From: Adiantum capillus-veneris
Lineage: Eukaryota > Streptophyta > Polypodiopsida > Polypodiales > Pteridaceae
Length of the DNA stretch: 64,000 nucleotides
Assembly: GCA_014529385.2 (NCBI GenBank)
Contig: CM043958.1
Location: 122,728,817 to 122,792,816 of the forward strand
Direction: 5' to 3'
Each line of letters begins with the position of its first letter. Within the stretch, counting starts at the first letter, position 1. Of this stretch, positions 36,837-46,611 are shown one piece after another. Made by a program: the position numbers and the translations under genes. Under the pieces are notes generated by a model. That model did no database searches, was not told where the DNA came from, and saw only the letters and a list, made by a program, of their open reading frames with translations.

Positions 36837-38202
36837 CATTCTGAATGCGGACCTAACATTATGACTATTAGAGGGAAATGTTTTGTGAGATGCATTGAAT
36901 TTTTGCGTTTTATTGTGATAATTTTTTGATGAAATTTAGAGTATATGCCCTCATAGTAGTGTTACAAAGGAGTATGGGGACAAAATCCATATATGAGCCC
37001 CTAGGGACATGTGTATAGTGTACATAGCATCTAGATTTCTATTTGAATGATTTTTCTTTTGTTGAGTTGTTTTGAGATTTTCTTTGTTTATTATTAAGAA
37101 AAAATAATCCATAATCCACATGAAGAAAAGACTGACGACGGGCTTGGGCACTACAAAGAGAAGAAGGTACAAGAAAACGATGAAACTTCCCGAAGTATGT
37201 CTCAGCAGCCACTACAACAGCCGAAGAACTTGTCACAAAGCAGTGTCGCATCTTAGCTATTCTAGGTACTGCTCAAGCTGGAAGAGTTAAGCATATTTAC
37301 GTTGTGTCTCTCATGCTGGTATAGGTGAGCAAAAGAGTCGAAGTCTAAGTACTTAAGTCTGGTGAAGTGAAGGAGAAGGTCCAAAAGACACTCACGTACT
37401 AAGCACAGTGAGATACGAGTGGAGAAACTTCTACATCGAAAACCCTTCTTGGAAAGGTGGAAGCTATTGAGAAATCTTTTGATGTCACATGTGCTACATT
37501 TATTCCTCGAAACACCCATCATCTCCTTCTTTCACATTGCATGCTTTTGTTGACAAATTTCTCATATGCATATAGAGTGTCCCATAATTCGCACTTGCAT
37601 CAGGCACTCTTTCCGTGTTTCACCCAAGCACTCACCCTTCATGAACATGTACTTCACGTTCAACTGCTCAACTCCAATAAGAGCGTATACCAAAGGCATT
37701 TTTTCCCACCGGGTTTTTCCCTTTGGTCATCTAGGTTTTAGACCCTAATCTAAAGACACCTATCACCATCCTCTTGTACATATTCCTTCTACATCAACAA
37801 TAAGGAAATGCTACTCAAATCAATTGACAAATGCATTGGAGCACCAATTTCAGATCATAGCATACTTCTCCTCAATGGCGAGTTGAAGAATGGCCTACAA
37901 TGACAAAGCTACAGACAACACTAACAACATGATTGCACAGGAACAAAGAAGTCCCCAATGAAGAAGAGCAGACATAAAAGTAATCAGATGATCTCAAAAG
38001 ATGAATGGTTATGATGATAGACGTCCGCTCTAATGGATCAGAGCTCTTGTTGTGGTTCGACAAAGATACAAGCAGTGCAACAGATGAAGCCAAAACAACA
38101 GCAAAGTGTTGACCGCTGGGTCAACAACACAACATAACTCAAGAACAAAGAAGTCCTCAATGACAAAGAGCAGACATAAGGGTAATCAGAGGATCTCAAA
38201 AG
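36837..38202. other. Noncoding 3' region of element 1
   Basis: No recognisable protein. Short open frames exist on both strands. A 60-bp segment (37942-38000, starting AACAAAGAAGTCC) is repeated at about 38144-38202 just before the captured helicase, with a 37-bp LTR-start copy immediately before the second copy. Confidence 0.6.
38107..38143 (+). repeat. 37-bp copy of the LTR start inside element 1
   Basis: The sequence is identical to the first 37 bp of the LTR, including the 20-bp terminal hairpin, then diverges abruptly. It sits next to the duplicated 60-bp segment, as expected from template switching during reverse transcription. Confidence 0.9.
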
Positions 38203-38715
38203 CTTGTCCTTGATAATGCGCATCGAATGCTCGACAGGGTTTTGAATCTCAAATTAGAATAATTAAGTCGTGAATTCGGCATGACAGACAGACTTTGCAT
38301 TGGAGTACAACTTGGCCTAAAGAAGTTAAGGGTTTAGCCATACAATTTCTACAAAATCCTTACAAAGTTGTCATTGGCTCACAAGATCAGAAAGCCAATC
38401 ACTCAATTCTACAGATTGTAGAAGTTGTTTCTGAGAATCACAAATACTCCGAATTCACAGATTTGCTGGAGAAAATGATGGATGGAGCTTTCTCTATCCA
38501 TGATGATAAGAGTCAAGTTAAACGACATTTGGTTCTTTTTGAATTTAGATCTGGCAGTAGACCTATAATGACAGAAACAGATGCTGCAGCTCGCAGCGTG
38601 GATGTGAAAGACATAAAGTTCGTCATCAATTATGATATTCCTGAATGATGTGAAGACTATGCACATCGGATTGGACGAACAAGACAAGCTATTGCAAAGG
38701 CTATAGTCTATACTT
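38203..38715 (+). pseudogene. Captured DEAD-box RNA helicase fragment (DBP2/RH20-like)
   Basis: The translation follows a DDX5/DBP2-type helicase from motif II to motif VI: LVLDNAHRMLD stands where LVLDEADRMLD is expected, then WSTTWPKEVKGLA, YKVVIGSQD, NHSILQIVEV, LVLFEFRSGS, IMTETDAAARSVDVKDIKF, and CEDYAHRIGRT. Motif II is broken (DNAH for DEAD), the stretch that should hold motif IV is missing after LLEKMM, and a TGA and frameshifts interrupt it. No intron is apparent, which suggests capture from a spliced mRNA. It lies within the element in the same orientation, a clear host-gene transduction. It cannot encode a working helicase. Confidence 0.88.
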
Positions 38716-38791
38716 TCTTTACAACAACAAAACAACAACAAAGACCACATTGCCATCGACAATCAGGTCATGTCGGGGACGACATGAACGC

Positions 38792-38802
38792 GGAAGGGGG
38801 AA
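38792..38802 (+). other. 3' polypurine tract of element 1
   Basis: GGAAGGGGGAA abuts the TG of the 3' LTR, the normal position for the plus-strand primer. Confidence 0.88.
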
Positions 38803-39757
38803 TGTTGACCGCTGGGTCAACAACACAACATAACTCAAGTTTCGTACCAAAGTCTTATCTTTTGCGAGTTATGAAATGTTGCAGATTATGGCTATAAATG
38901 TCATTTGTAATGAGTAGTTATTCTATTTTCAGAAGTCGGGGTGCAATGGCACTTCCAGATTGTAAATACAAAGCCATTTGACCCTTTCAACCCCATTTTT
39001 GGTTAAACCTAAGGTAGCCTTAGTATATAAGGTACCTAGGTCATTTTGTAAAAAGACTTGAATCATAATCAAAACTTGAGCGCTGCCGTCTACTGTGTGT
39101 GAGAGAGAAAGAGAGTGAGCGTGGGCTTTATCCTTTCGCTACGCCCGGCTCGCTCAACACATTGGAGATCCGACTACACCATTGTTGTAGGCTTGAGGAG
39201 AGCTACGCGACAACGCCAAGCATTCTACGCGAGACGAATTGCACACACCGACGCATCTACGAGCTATTTGTGGCCGTAAGTGTATCAAACGATGTCTGTT
39301 TTCTGCATGCTAGTAGTCTATAGAATCGTGGCGACATAAGCTACGCATAGGTACTCATAAATTTCAGTTTCGGGCACTTTCAAAATTTTGCTCTGTCATC
39401 CTACGTGTTTTTCGCAGATGGGTTTAGAGTGAGGGTTTTGAGTGTAGAAGCTTACGGACAAGTGTATCCTAGTGAGGGGATGGTGTTCCTTAAGTTTCGT
39501 ACGAATCTGACATGATTAGGTGAGTTACCTTCCGTATGTGTGTATGTGGCTAGGTGGTGTAGTTGAGAGCAGTGAGGTTCTTGATTGTGGTTTAGTTGGC
39601 CTTCTAGAGTGTTGTATGTGTAGGATGGTCTCAGCCTGACAAGCTAAAGAGATTTCCTCCGTGTACCTATCGTGTCATCTGTGTCCTCGATTGACATTAT
39701 GTTGATCTAGGTAGTGTTTGCATGCACTTCATGGGTGTGTGAGTTGCTCTTCCAACA
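38803..39757 (+). repeat. 3' LTR of element 1
   Basis: It equals the 5' LTR in length (955 bp) with about 33 differences by eye, about 29 of them transitions. The half-site near 39395 reads CATCCTACGTGT, a C-to-T change at a CpG relative to the 5' copy. Confidence 0.95.
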
Positions 39758-39787
39758 GATCACGACACCAACATCTTTTTGGTCTTG

Positions 39788-39930
39788 CTCTTGTGTGACT
39801 ATGGAACTCTTCCTTAACTAGCCCTTCGGTCATGTGCAACACTTGGTGTTCTACTTTTCTCTTGTGTGACTACTATGGAAGATTTTCTCTCTCCCTTGAC
39901 TAGCCCTTCGGTCATGTGAAACACTTGGGA
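39788..39930. repeat. 71-bp tandem duplication in the right flank
   Basis: CTCTTGTGTGACTA starts each unit (39788, 39859), and CTAGCCCTTCGGTCATGTG lies in both. Confidence 0.85.
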
Positions 39931-40130
39931 TTTTATCTTGTGGCTGGGTGCTTCTATCTCTCATTGAGCTGCTGGCTTTTCACAGCTTACCCAACACCCA
40001 CCAAAGCTCCAAATCTTTCACTACAGCAATCGCATACATTAGTTTTGGACCCCTCACAAATTGGCTACTTTTGCCTTCATTTCTCCCTCTCCTTCCTTCT
40101 CTATCATGCCCGAGACAGTGCACAAAATTG

Positions 40131-40148
40131 TCCCGCGCCGGCGCGGGA
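40131..40148. repeat. 18-bp GC-only palindrome
   Basis: TCCCGCGCCGGCGCGGGA is a perfect palindrome in otherwise AT-rich DNA. It resembles the CCGCG-TCGG-CGCGG hairpins found at 41 kb. Confidence 0.9.
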
Positions 40149-40609
40149 ATGTGTCATGCAATGTTATGTGCTGGAAAGTGTGCCTCAACTTAGCCTTGAA
40201 CCGGTTGAGAAATCAAAACATCCGATAGAAAATAGAGTTAAATTGCAAAAGATCCAATAATTTCCTCTCCCAATCTACCCTAAAGGGAATTTTGTGTGTC
40301 TGCAAAATTGGATTTTTCCCGAATATTGATGCAATGTCTTGGGCATGCCTGAAAAGGAAGGCCATAAGGAGCAAGACCATTCATTTTGGTTGGTTCATGT
40401 CTTATATTAGTCATTGTGATCAATCTTTCCATGAGTTGGATGTAGGTGTTGTCGGCCATTTTCTGTAGTGGACTGATGTGCCGTTTATGTGAATAGAAAT
40501 TCACCTTCTTTGTTGTCATTTATAAGCATGCAAATTTATCGTGGTGCTGGCCTTGAATACCTGCTTGTGTCGTCTAGTGTGACTTTATTCCAATCATGGC
40601 CGGTTGCCT

Positions 40610-41475
40610 ATCATAAAGCATACCGCATGGCGCGGTAAGGTTTAGAGCACCAAACTGCAAACCACATTGGACAAAATGGGAAGACCGCGATGCGAAATGT
40701 CAATGAGGAAGAAGAGTTCCTTCAGCACGAGGGTCGGTAGCTTGGACCTCTTGAGGTACCCTTTCTTGTGCTGCAATTGAGCTTGAGCGCGGAGTCTGTA
40801 GAAATACTTAAAGCTACCCTTCAGTTGGAGTAGAGCCATGCAGCCTTGAGGGGACGAGAGAGAGGGCCAAATTTGTGTGCAGAGTACTGCCTCCCATAGG
40901 TAACCTTGAGAGGCCACCTCTCTCCATCCTTGGCTCATGATGCAGCTTGCACGTGCAAGTGAATCGCCATCAAGCTTCTCAAACACGCGAGCAGAGAGTC
41001 CACACAGGCCCTAATCCTCAGCATGGTTAATTTGCGCTCTCTGCCAGTACTGTGTCCTAAAGTATGCCGCGTCGGCGCGGTAAGGTTTCGAGCACCAAAC
41101 CAGGGCAAGCCGCTTCTGCCTGTACTGTGTCCTAAAGCATGCCGCGTCGGCGCAGGAAGGTTTCGAGCACCAAACGAGGGCAAGCCGCTTCTAATCCTCA
41201 ACATTGCTCATCTATGGTCTGATCTGCCCGTATTGTGTCCTAAAGTATGCCGCGTCGGCGCGGTAGTGTTTCAAGCACCAAACAAGGGAAAACCGCTTCT
41301 AGTTACGTAGCAATGTGTGATGTAAAAGTTCAGATTTTGCAGTGCTTGAGGGACGAGGCATTCTAAGGACCGTGTGGGAATCAACTCTCAAAAGGATTTC
41401 TTTGCCCTGATCTCTGACGTCGGTACTCTGCCCGAAGGTATAACGCGTGGGCGCGGTGGTGTTTCAAGCTCAAAA
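40610..41475. repeat. CpG-rich hairpin repeats
   Basis: Units of about 75 bp at 41041, 41116 and 41224 share GTGTCCTAAAG, then GCCGCGTCGGCGCGG (GGCGCAGG in one), then AGCACCAAAC and CCGCTTCT. More distant copies are at about 40,606-40,655 and 41,424-41,475. The core CCGCG-TCGG-CGCGG is a 5-bp-stem hairpin. The CpG density is far above the surroundings. Confidence 0.75.
40642..41010 (-). pseudogene. F-box protein gene fragment
   Basis: On minus the frame reads FEKLDGDSLARASC, then GWREVASQGYLWEAVLC, which has the spacing of an F-box: Leu-rich start, Ser-Arg-like Trp-Arg middle, Leu-Trp end. It continues IWPSLSSPQG, then FKYFYRLRAQAQLQHKK. F-box proteins bind SKP1 in SCF ubiquitin ligases. The usual residues around CVSRxWR are altered to CIMSQGWR. 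No further exons were found and the 3' side merges with the CpG-rich repeat, so this is a fragment or pseudogene. Confidence 0.55.
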
Positions 41476-41647
41476 CGGCAGAGATAGAGGCATTGTTGAA
41501 GGTGGCTCCAAGAGATTCTCTGCATATGTTGTACATGATAGACTATAAGCGTTCAACATAGATTAGTTATTTTTAATGATGTCGTTGGGCATCACCCTGT
41601 TGTCTGTGCATTAATTGGCTGGTGTCAACGATAGGTTGTTACATGTC

Positions 41648-41783
<136 letters not shown>

Positions 41784-42348
41784 AATATTATAACATGGAG
41801 GGATACTCTATCAAACTGTCCATGGAGCCCGATACATTGTGGTAGATAGAGTACCTCTCTAGCTTGCAAACAACTCAAGGCCATTACTCGGCTGGGTCAC
41901 CTGGTGAACATGGCCACATTGGCTCGCTTGGAGCTACATCTTTGGCTGCAGCAGGATGCCATGACGCACCTTCTTTGCAACTCCGTTTTCTTCAATTCTG
42001 GGCCTGAGACAGTGAGAGTACCCCATTTTCTTCTAAGTGCATCCCTCCATGTGGGAATATAATCGCATCATGGCCCATTAATGTGCTCATATTCATAAAG
42101 TGCTCCCTCTTCTCGCCGAGCTATTATGTGGTCTATGAGTAAAGGATTATGCGCCGGACTCTTCCATAGTAGTCGTACATCAGAACAGTGCATGATGCGG
42201 CAGGGAATTATGACAACATGGACTCCTGGTCCAATGTGATCGGCTTTCACAGAGTAGCAGCTACGTACTATACGACGGGAGCAGGCGATTGTGCAGCTGG
42301 AATATGACCGTTAGAATGGCATCAAGGAGTTTAAGATTATTTTGCTTA

Positions 42349-42637
42349 GAGCATGGTCACGCAAGGCTTAGTTTTCAGTAGCCCCCCTCGACAAGCTCTG
42401 ACGCAACCAACTTTTTGCAGCGCTTCACCGGCGTAGTCGTATAACTATGCCAAAAAAGGCATAGTTACAAAACGCACCAGGTTAGCTGGCGGTCAGTTCT
42501 CGCATTCTCTCTCTTGCTGCACCGGTCTACCTCTCTCTCTCTACCCGCTCTGCTGCCCGTCACCCTCTGAGGGTCCGTATCTGCCATGGTCAGAACTGGT
42601 AGGCTTACGAAAAACTAAGCCTCGCGTGACCATAGCC
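42349..42637. mobile_element. Tourist/PIF-Harbinger-like MITE
   Basis: The left end GAGCATGGTCACGCAAGGC and the reverse complement of the right end, GGCTATGGTCACGCGAGGC, match with few changes, and the match continues into CTTAGTTTT on both sides. TTA flanks both ends (42346-42348 and 42638-42640), the target duplication of this superfamily. The 289-bp element has no coding capacity. It holds an internal hairpin, TAACTATGCC and GGCATAGTTA around six A (42442-42467). Confidence 0.82.
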
Positions 42638-42868
42638 TTAGCCACATGGTCGGAGAGGTATGCATGCTATGTGCTGCTCGAGGCAATGTTTGGGAAAAAT
42701 GTGCCTCAGCTTAATATCGTGCCGTTTTCAATTTCAAAAATGCAGATTGACTCCAAGAGGAAGAGGACAAATTCCGTCCCAAAATAGAGAAAAATAGTGT
42801 AAAAACCCTAAAAATAAACCTAATTCTTTAAAATTTCCTCTTGGCTAATTCAAGAAAAGGAGTTTTGT

Positions 42869-43130
42869 ATGTTTGGAAAAATGATTTTTCCCAAACATTG
42901 GTTCAAGGATATGCCTGCAGAAATTCTCAAGAGTGTGCTGGCGCCTCTCGTGCACATGTATCCACACACAGGTTTGTGCGAGGCAGTTGTGACACAGCCA
43001 ACACATAATATAATGTATCTATACTATGACCCATTTGGAGCAAATGGGACAACTGGTGGTGCAGTATCAATGACATTGGACATCTTTCTGACTGGGCATG
43101 ATGAGGTAGTAAACAAAAGGAAATTTTTCA

Positions 43131-43174
<44 letters not shown>

Positions 43175-43440
43175 GGGGGGGGGGGCACTCTAGGCTTTCT
43201 ACCGTCGCTCTCGCCTCCCTTACTATTTCCTTCCATGCCGAATGCAATGCAAAGGAAATCGGCCAAGAGTATGAAGGAAAAATTGCTACACTCCCTTTCT
43301 TAGAAGATGTTCTATGTTTGGGAGGGGATTCATAGAGCAGTGGATTGGCAGACAACCATCAAAGATAAACATTGTCGAGTTTTGTGTGATGTGATTGATG
43401 CTACAAAGGTTTCAGATATTGCTCTGTTGACAAGTCTGCA
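42869..43440 (+). pseudogene. Unrecognised coding-like region split by a (GA)n tract
   Basis: One open frame begins MFGKMIFPKHWFKDMPAEIL and continues through TGLCEAVVTQPTHNIMYLYY and DIFLTGHDEVVNKRKFFNAE until it runs into a (GA)n(G)n tract at 43135. After the tract, a second open stretch at about 43309-43440 reads FYVWEGIHRAVDWQTTIKD, then VLCDVIDATKVSDIALLTSL. Both look like real protein but I do not know the family. The sequence just upstream (42,690-42,900) matches 40,170-40,350 loosely, so the locus may be part of a duplicated gene region. Confidence 0.35.
43135..43185. repeat. (GA)n joined to poly-G
   Basis: About 30 bases of GA repeat followed directly by about 21 G. Confidence 0.95.
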
Positions 43441-43652
43441 ATGAAGGAGTTTGTGCTTGTGCACAACTCATAAAAGTAAATAGTTTGCTTATGCTACAAA
43501 TTTTTTTTAGCACAAATTCAACTTTGCTATTGAATTTTGGGATAAGTTATAATCATTTTTGGATAAGTCATAAGACATGGATTCTAATCTAACCGATTTT
43601 TCAAGTTAAAACTAATCTAGACATGGAAGGAAATAGTAAGGAAGGTAGAAAG

Positions 43653-43736
<84 letters not shown>
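43653..43736. repeat. Poly-C (47) joined to (TC)n
   Basis: A run of 47 C passes directly into a TC repeat, the mirror arrangement of the tract at 43135. Confidence 0.95.
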
Positions 43737-43741
<5 letters not shown>

Positions 43742-43971
43742 TGTGGGTCTCGCTCGGTTTTTCCATTTGCTCGATAAAGTTTGCTCGGTGTATGGTAAGA
43801 CTGACAATGAAGCTAGTACCAATGGTATGGCTGAGAGAGGAATCCCAGGGAATCCACTAGTACCTTCTGTATGGTGGCACATGATCGCACAATAGGGGGG
43901 TCTTTTCAGAACTCACATAAGCGTATACAATAGGGGGTGACCCCTAATTTGAGTATGCATATATCGTACGT

Positions 43972-43991
43972 GGGGGGGGGGGGGGGGGGGG
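43972..43991. repeat. Poly-G tract
   Basis: Twenty consecutive G. Confidence 0.92.
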
Positions 43992-44585
43992 AGAGGGCAT
44001 GTGGAGATGATGGAAGAAAGTGCTCTAGGTTCACCACCTTATAGGTTTTTTCACAAAAATAAGTGTAGTCTGGGAATTTTTCTCCCAATTCATGCCATCA
44101 AACATTTAATATGGGTTTTGAATCCGCTCTACCTTGAGTTGAGGCAAACCTTTCTAGAGTAGTGGATTATATTTCACAGTCCTTGCAAAATTAGAAGTTT
44201 TCCTAAAAGTTGTATTAATGTTATTGCAAATAGAAGTAAATGCTACAAATTTTAACCTAAAAGCCAACATAGTTTTAAGTGTGTCATTTTATTATTTGGT
44301 TGGAAGAAGTGAGTTACCTTTTATACTTTGAGAAAAGGGCCCAATGAAAGGACACACAGCCTGGCTGTTAAATTAATGGATCCATTTTTCAAGTACCAAA
44401 TCCATGCTTAAGCTACAAACTTTACTCTCTCTCTCTCTCTCATTTTTGAAGGTTCTAAGCCATAATTGACTGTTAATTGAGCCACATCACTTAACAAAAG
44501 CTGCTACAAATCAAGGATAACAATACAAAGAAACATTGAAGATTGGAGTCACACATTTTTCACATTTTTCAAAATGGCTATGTAT

Positions 44586-45379
44586 TGTAATGTCCCCTTT
44601 TATTTAAAGCAATTGTAATATTTGTAATGTGTTACGGGCTCAATGAGAGTTCCAAGCTATAAAGAATAGGTCATTTAGTGTATATAGGTTGTATATTTGG
44701 TAAAATCTAGAGCCCTAAAGGTCTTGGATGCCCGATCAATGCATATTTTTAACCTAGATATATAAGGCATTGTGTAAATTATAGAATTGGGATTCTCAGC
44801 CTCATTTGTTGAGACCACTCTTTAGTGAGAGCTCATGAGGTGTGTGGCTATGGATTCGTTGAGCTTCTCGTTGCTCATGTGATTTGATTAACACTAACCA
44901 ATGCTTAATTCTCTTTCACTATGCCTCTCTCATACGCTCTATGATTGTCTATGTTGTTTTGTTTAGCTAGATTGAAATTAATTAGTGGTTAATCCCACTC
45001 TAGTTTTGTGTGATTTCCCTCTCTTCTTTATGTGTGCATGTAGGCTTGATTAGAGTGCATATGCTCAATAAATCTATGTGTGCGCACTTGTGTGATTAGT
45101 GTGCTGCATGATGAGATTAGTGATGTGTTCATTGTTGCAATCATTAGTGTGTGTGATTGGGTTGATTTGAGGTGAAGAGAAGTGAATGTGGAGATTTTTA
45201 GACATCGTGGCTTAGCTCCTCCAAAAGTTGAAAAGCTCACCTGGTAGATTTGCTTTTGTGTTGCCATGATCAGCTCACTAATTGGGTGAGTGTTTCCATG
45301 CCCTAGCCGGGTACCTCATCACTCTGAATTGACAATTATTGTTGGTGATTGGAGCTATGCTACGAGGGTACCCCCAACA
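44586..45379 (+). repeat. Possible solo LTR
   Basis: The stretch starts TGTAATGTCCCC and ends ACCCCCAACA. It has a TATATAAGG box near 44,758, in LTR-like order. No partner LTR, primer site or target duplication was found, so this call is weak. The rest of 44.0-46.0 kb shows no gene. Confidence 0.22.
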
Positions 45380-45991
45380 TTGACCTTCAAGAGAAATGGA
45401 AAAATTGCAAGGGTTTTTTTGTGAAGGGCTATTTAAAATTTTTCCCTTCTTGTGGAAGGGCTAGCCAAAATCAATATTGACCTTGGAGGGCACTTTTTTG
45501 AGAAAAATTGATGTTTGCAATGCATAAAATCCCATATGGGGATCTTAGATAGAAGTGATGTGTATTTGCTAGCTAGCAATATGGACGTGTATTTTTTGGA
45601 AAAATTTACTAAAGAATTGTCTATTTTCTATTCATGATGGAAATAGGATTAGTACATGTAAGGTAGTGGGCTTTGCAAATACTCAAAAATCTGTACGTAG
45701 GGTTTATGTAAGCTATACAATATCCATAGGTAGGGGTTGGGTCAATATGCACAATTACATATATGGGGAGTTTTGGCTCAAGGGTTGCTTGCACGTGATG
45801 TCTCCTCATAGGTAATAGTGAATCCCCTAGGAAGAACAAGGGCATGCAAACAGAGGAAGCCATGGATAGTGCATAAACAAAGACCGAGGAACATAGGTGT
45901 TGGAGTAGACACAGACAACTGGCCAGCCATGAGGAAGGCTCTCGATGAGCAAGGATAGTCAAATGAAGGTAGCCACAGACCACTGTGCTAC

Positions 45992-46180
45992 CACTACAAG
46001 AGGTTGTGTGCTCTTGTGACGCTTTTAGCGACGGAAATACACTGGGTTTTTATAACCTCCGGTGTCGCTAAGAGCGTCGATATGGGAACGTCGTTATAAG
46101 CGTCGCTATATAGCGACGCCTATAGCGATGACTATAGCGACGCTGCAGAGCCTTATATAGCGATGTTCATAGCGATGCCC
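45992..46180. repeat. CACTA terminus and subterminal repeats
   Basis: After CACTACAAGAGG there are about nine copies, in both orientations, of a motif like TAGCGACG or TAGCGATG. They include a perfect 20-bp palindrome GCGTCGCTATATAGCGACGC at 46100-46119. In En/Spm such subterminal repeats bind TNPA. Confidence 0.85.
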
Positions 46181-46611
46181 GAGAGGAAAATGTTTTGGTG
46201 TTCAATGCCCTGCCACCCATCAACCATATTGAATGTTTCATTAATTGATTCACCTTTGAAGAAAAGTGCAAAGGTATATATAGACCCAAAATAGTCACCC
46301 ATAAGACAATATAACCATTAACTCCATCATCCATAGTATGTATTGTTTGCAAACTAAAGATACAAAACTGACAAGCGTGAATTGATGAAAGTAAATCAAT
46401 GACAATTGTACACATAGGAAAAATCACTTGATTGTACACATAGGAAAAATCACTTGATTGTTAAACTTTGCAAATGTAATAGTTACAAACCATTGTCGTT
46501 ATTTAAAAAATATACATGGTTTTCAAAAAGACATATAAAAGTCGTCTCATGATACATAAGCTATCACAAAAAGAAACTAATGCTATCTAGCTATGGCTAA
46601 ATTGACGTCGT

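Larger units (their letters stand above)
28109..39757 (+). mobile_element. Element 1: complete gag-pro LTR retrotransposon without pol
   Basis: Two 955-bp LTRs (TG...CA) flank an internal region with a tRNA-Asp-type primer site, a 2.5-kb palindrome-bearing leader, gag, a retropepsin and a W-[IV]-P-K repeat tail, then a captured helicase fragment and a polypurine tract. The 5-bp target duplication GATCA lies at 28104-28108 and 39758-39762. No reverse transcriptase, RNase H or integrase motif is present, so mobility must have relied on enzymes supplied in trans. The LTRs differ at about 33 of 955 positions by eye, mostly transitions. Gag and primer site place it near the Ty3/gypsy lineages with tRNA-Asp primers. 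Confidence 0.93.

Noticed and set aside
37262-37760. Possible copia polyprotein remnant in the element 1 3' region
   Set aside because: Some frames look mildly protein-like on both strands but I could not place any diagnostic motif.
44586-45379. Treating this stretch as a full LTR element
   Set aside because: No partner LTR, primer site or coding region; only kept as a weak solo-LTR candidate.
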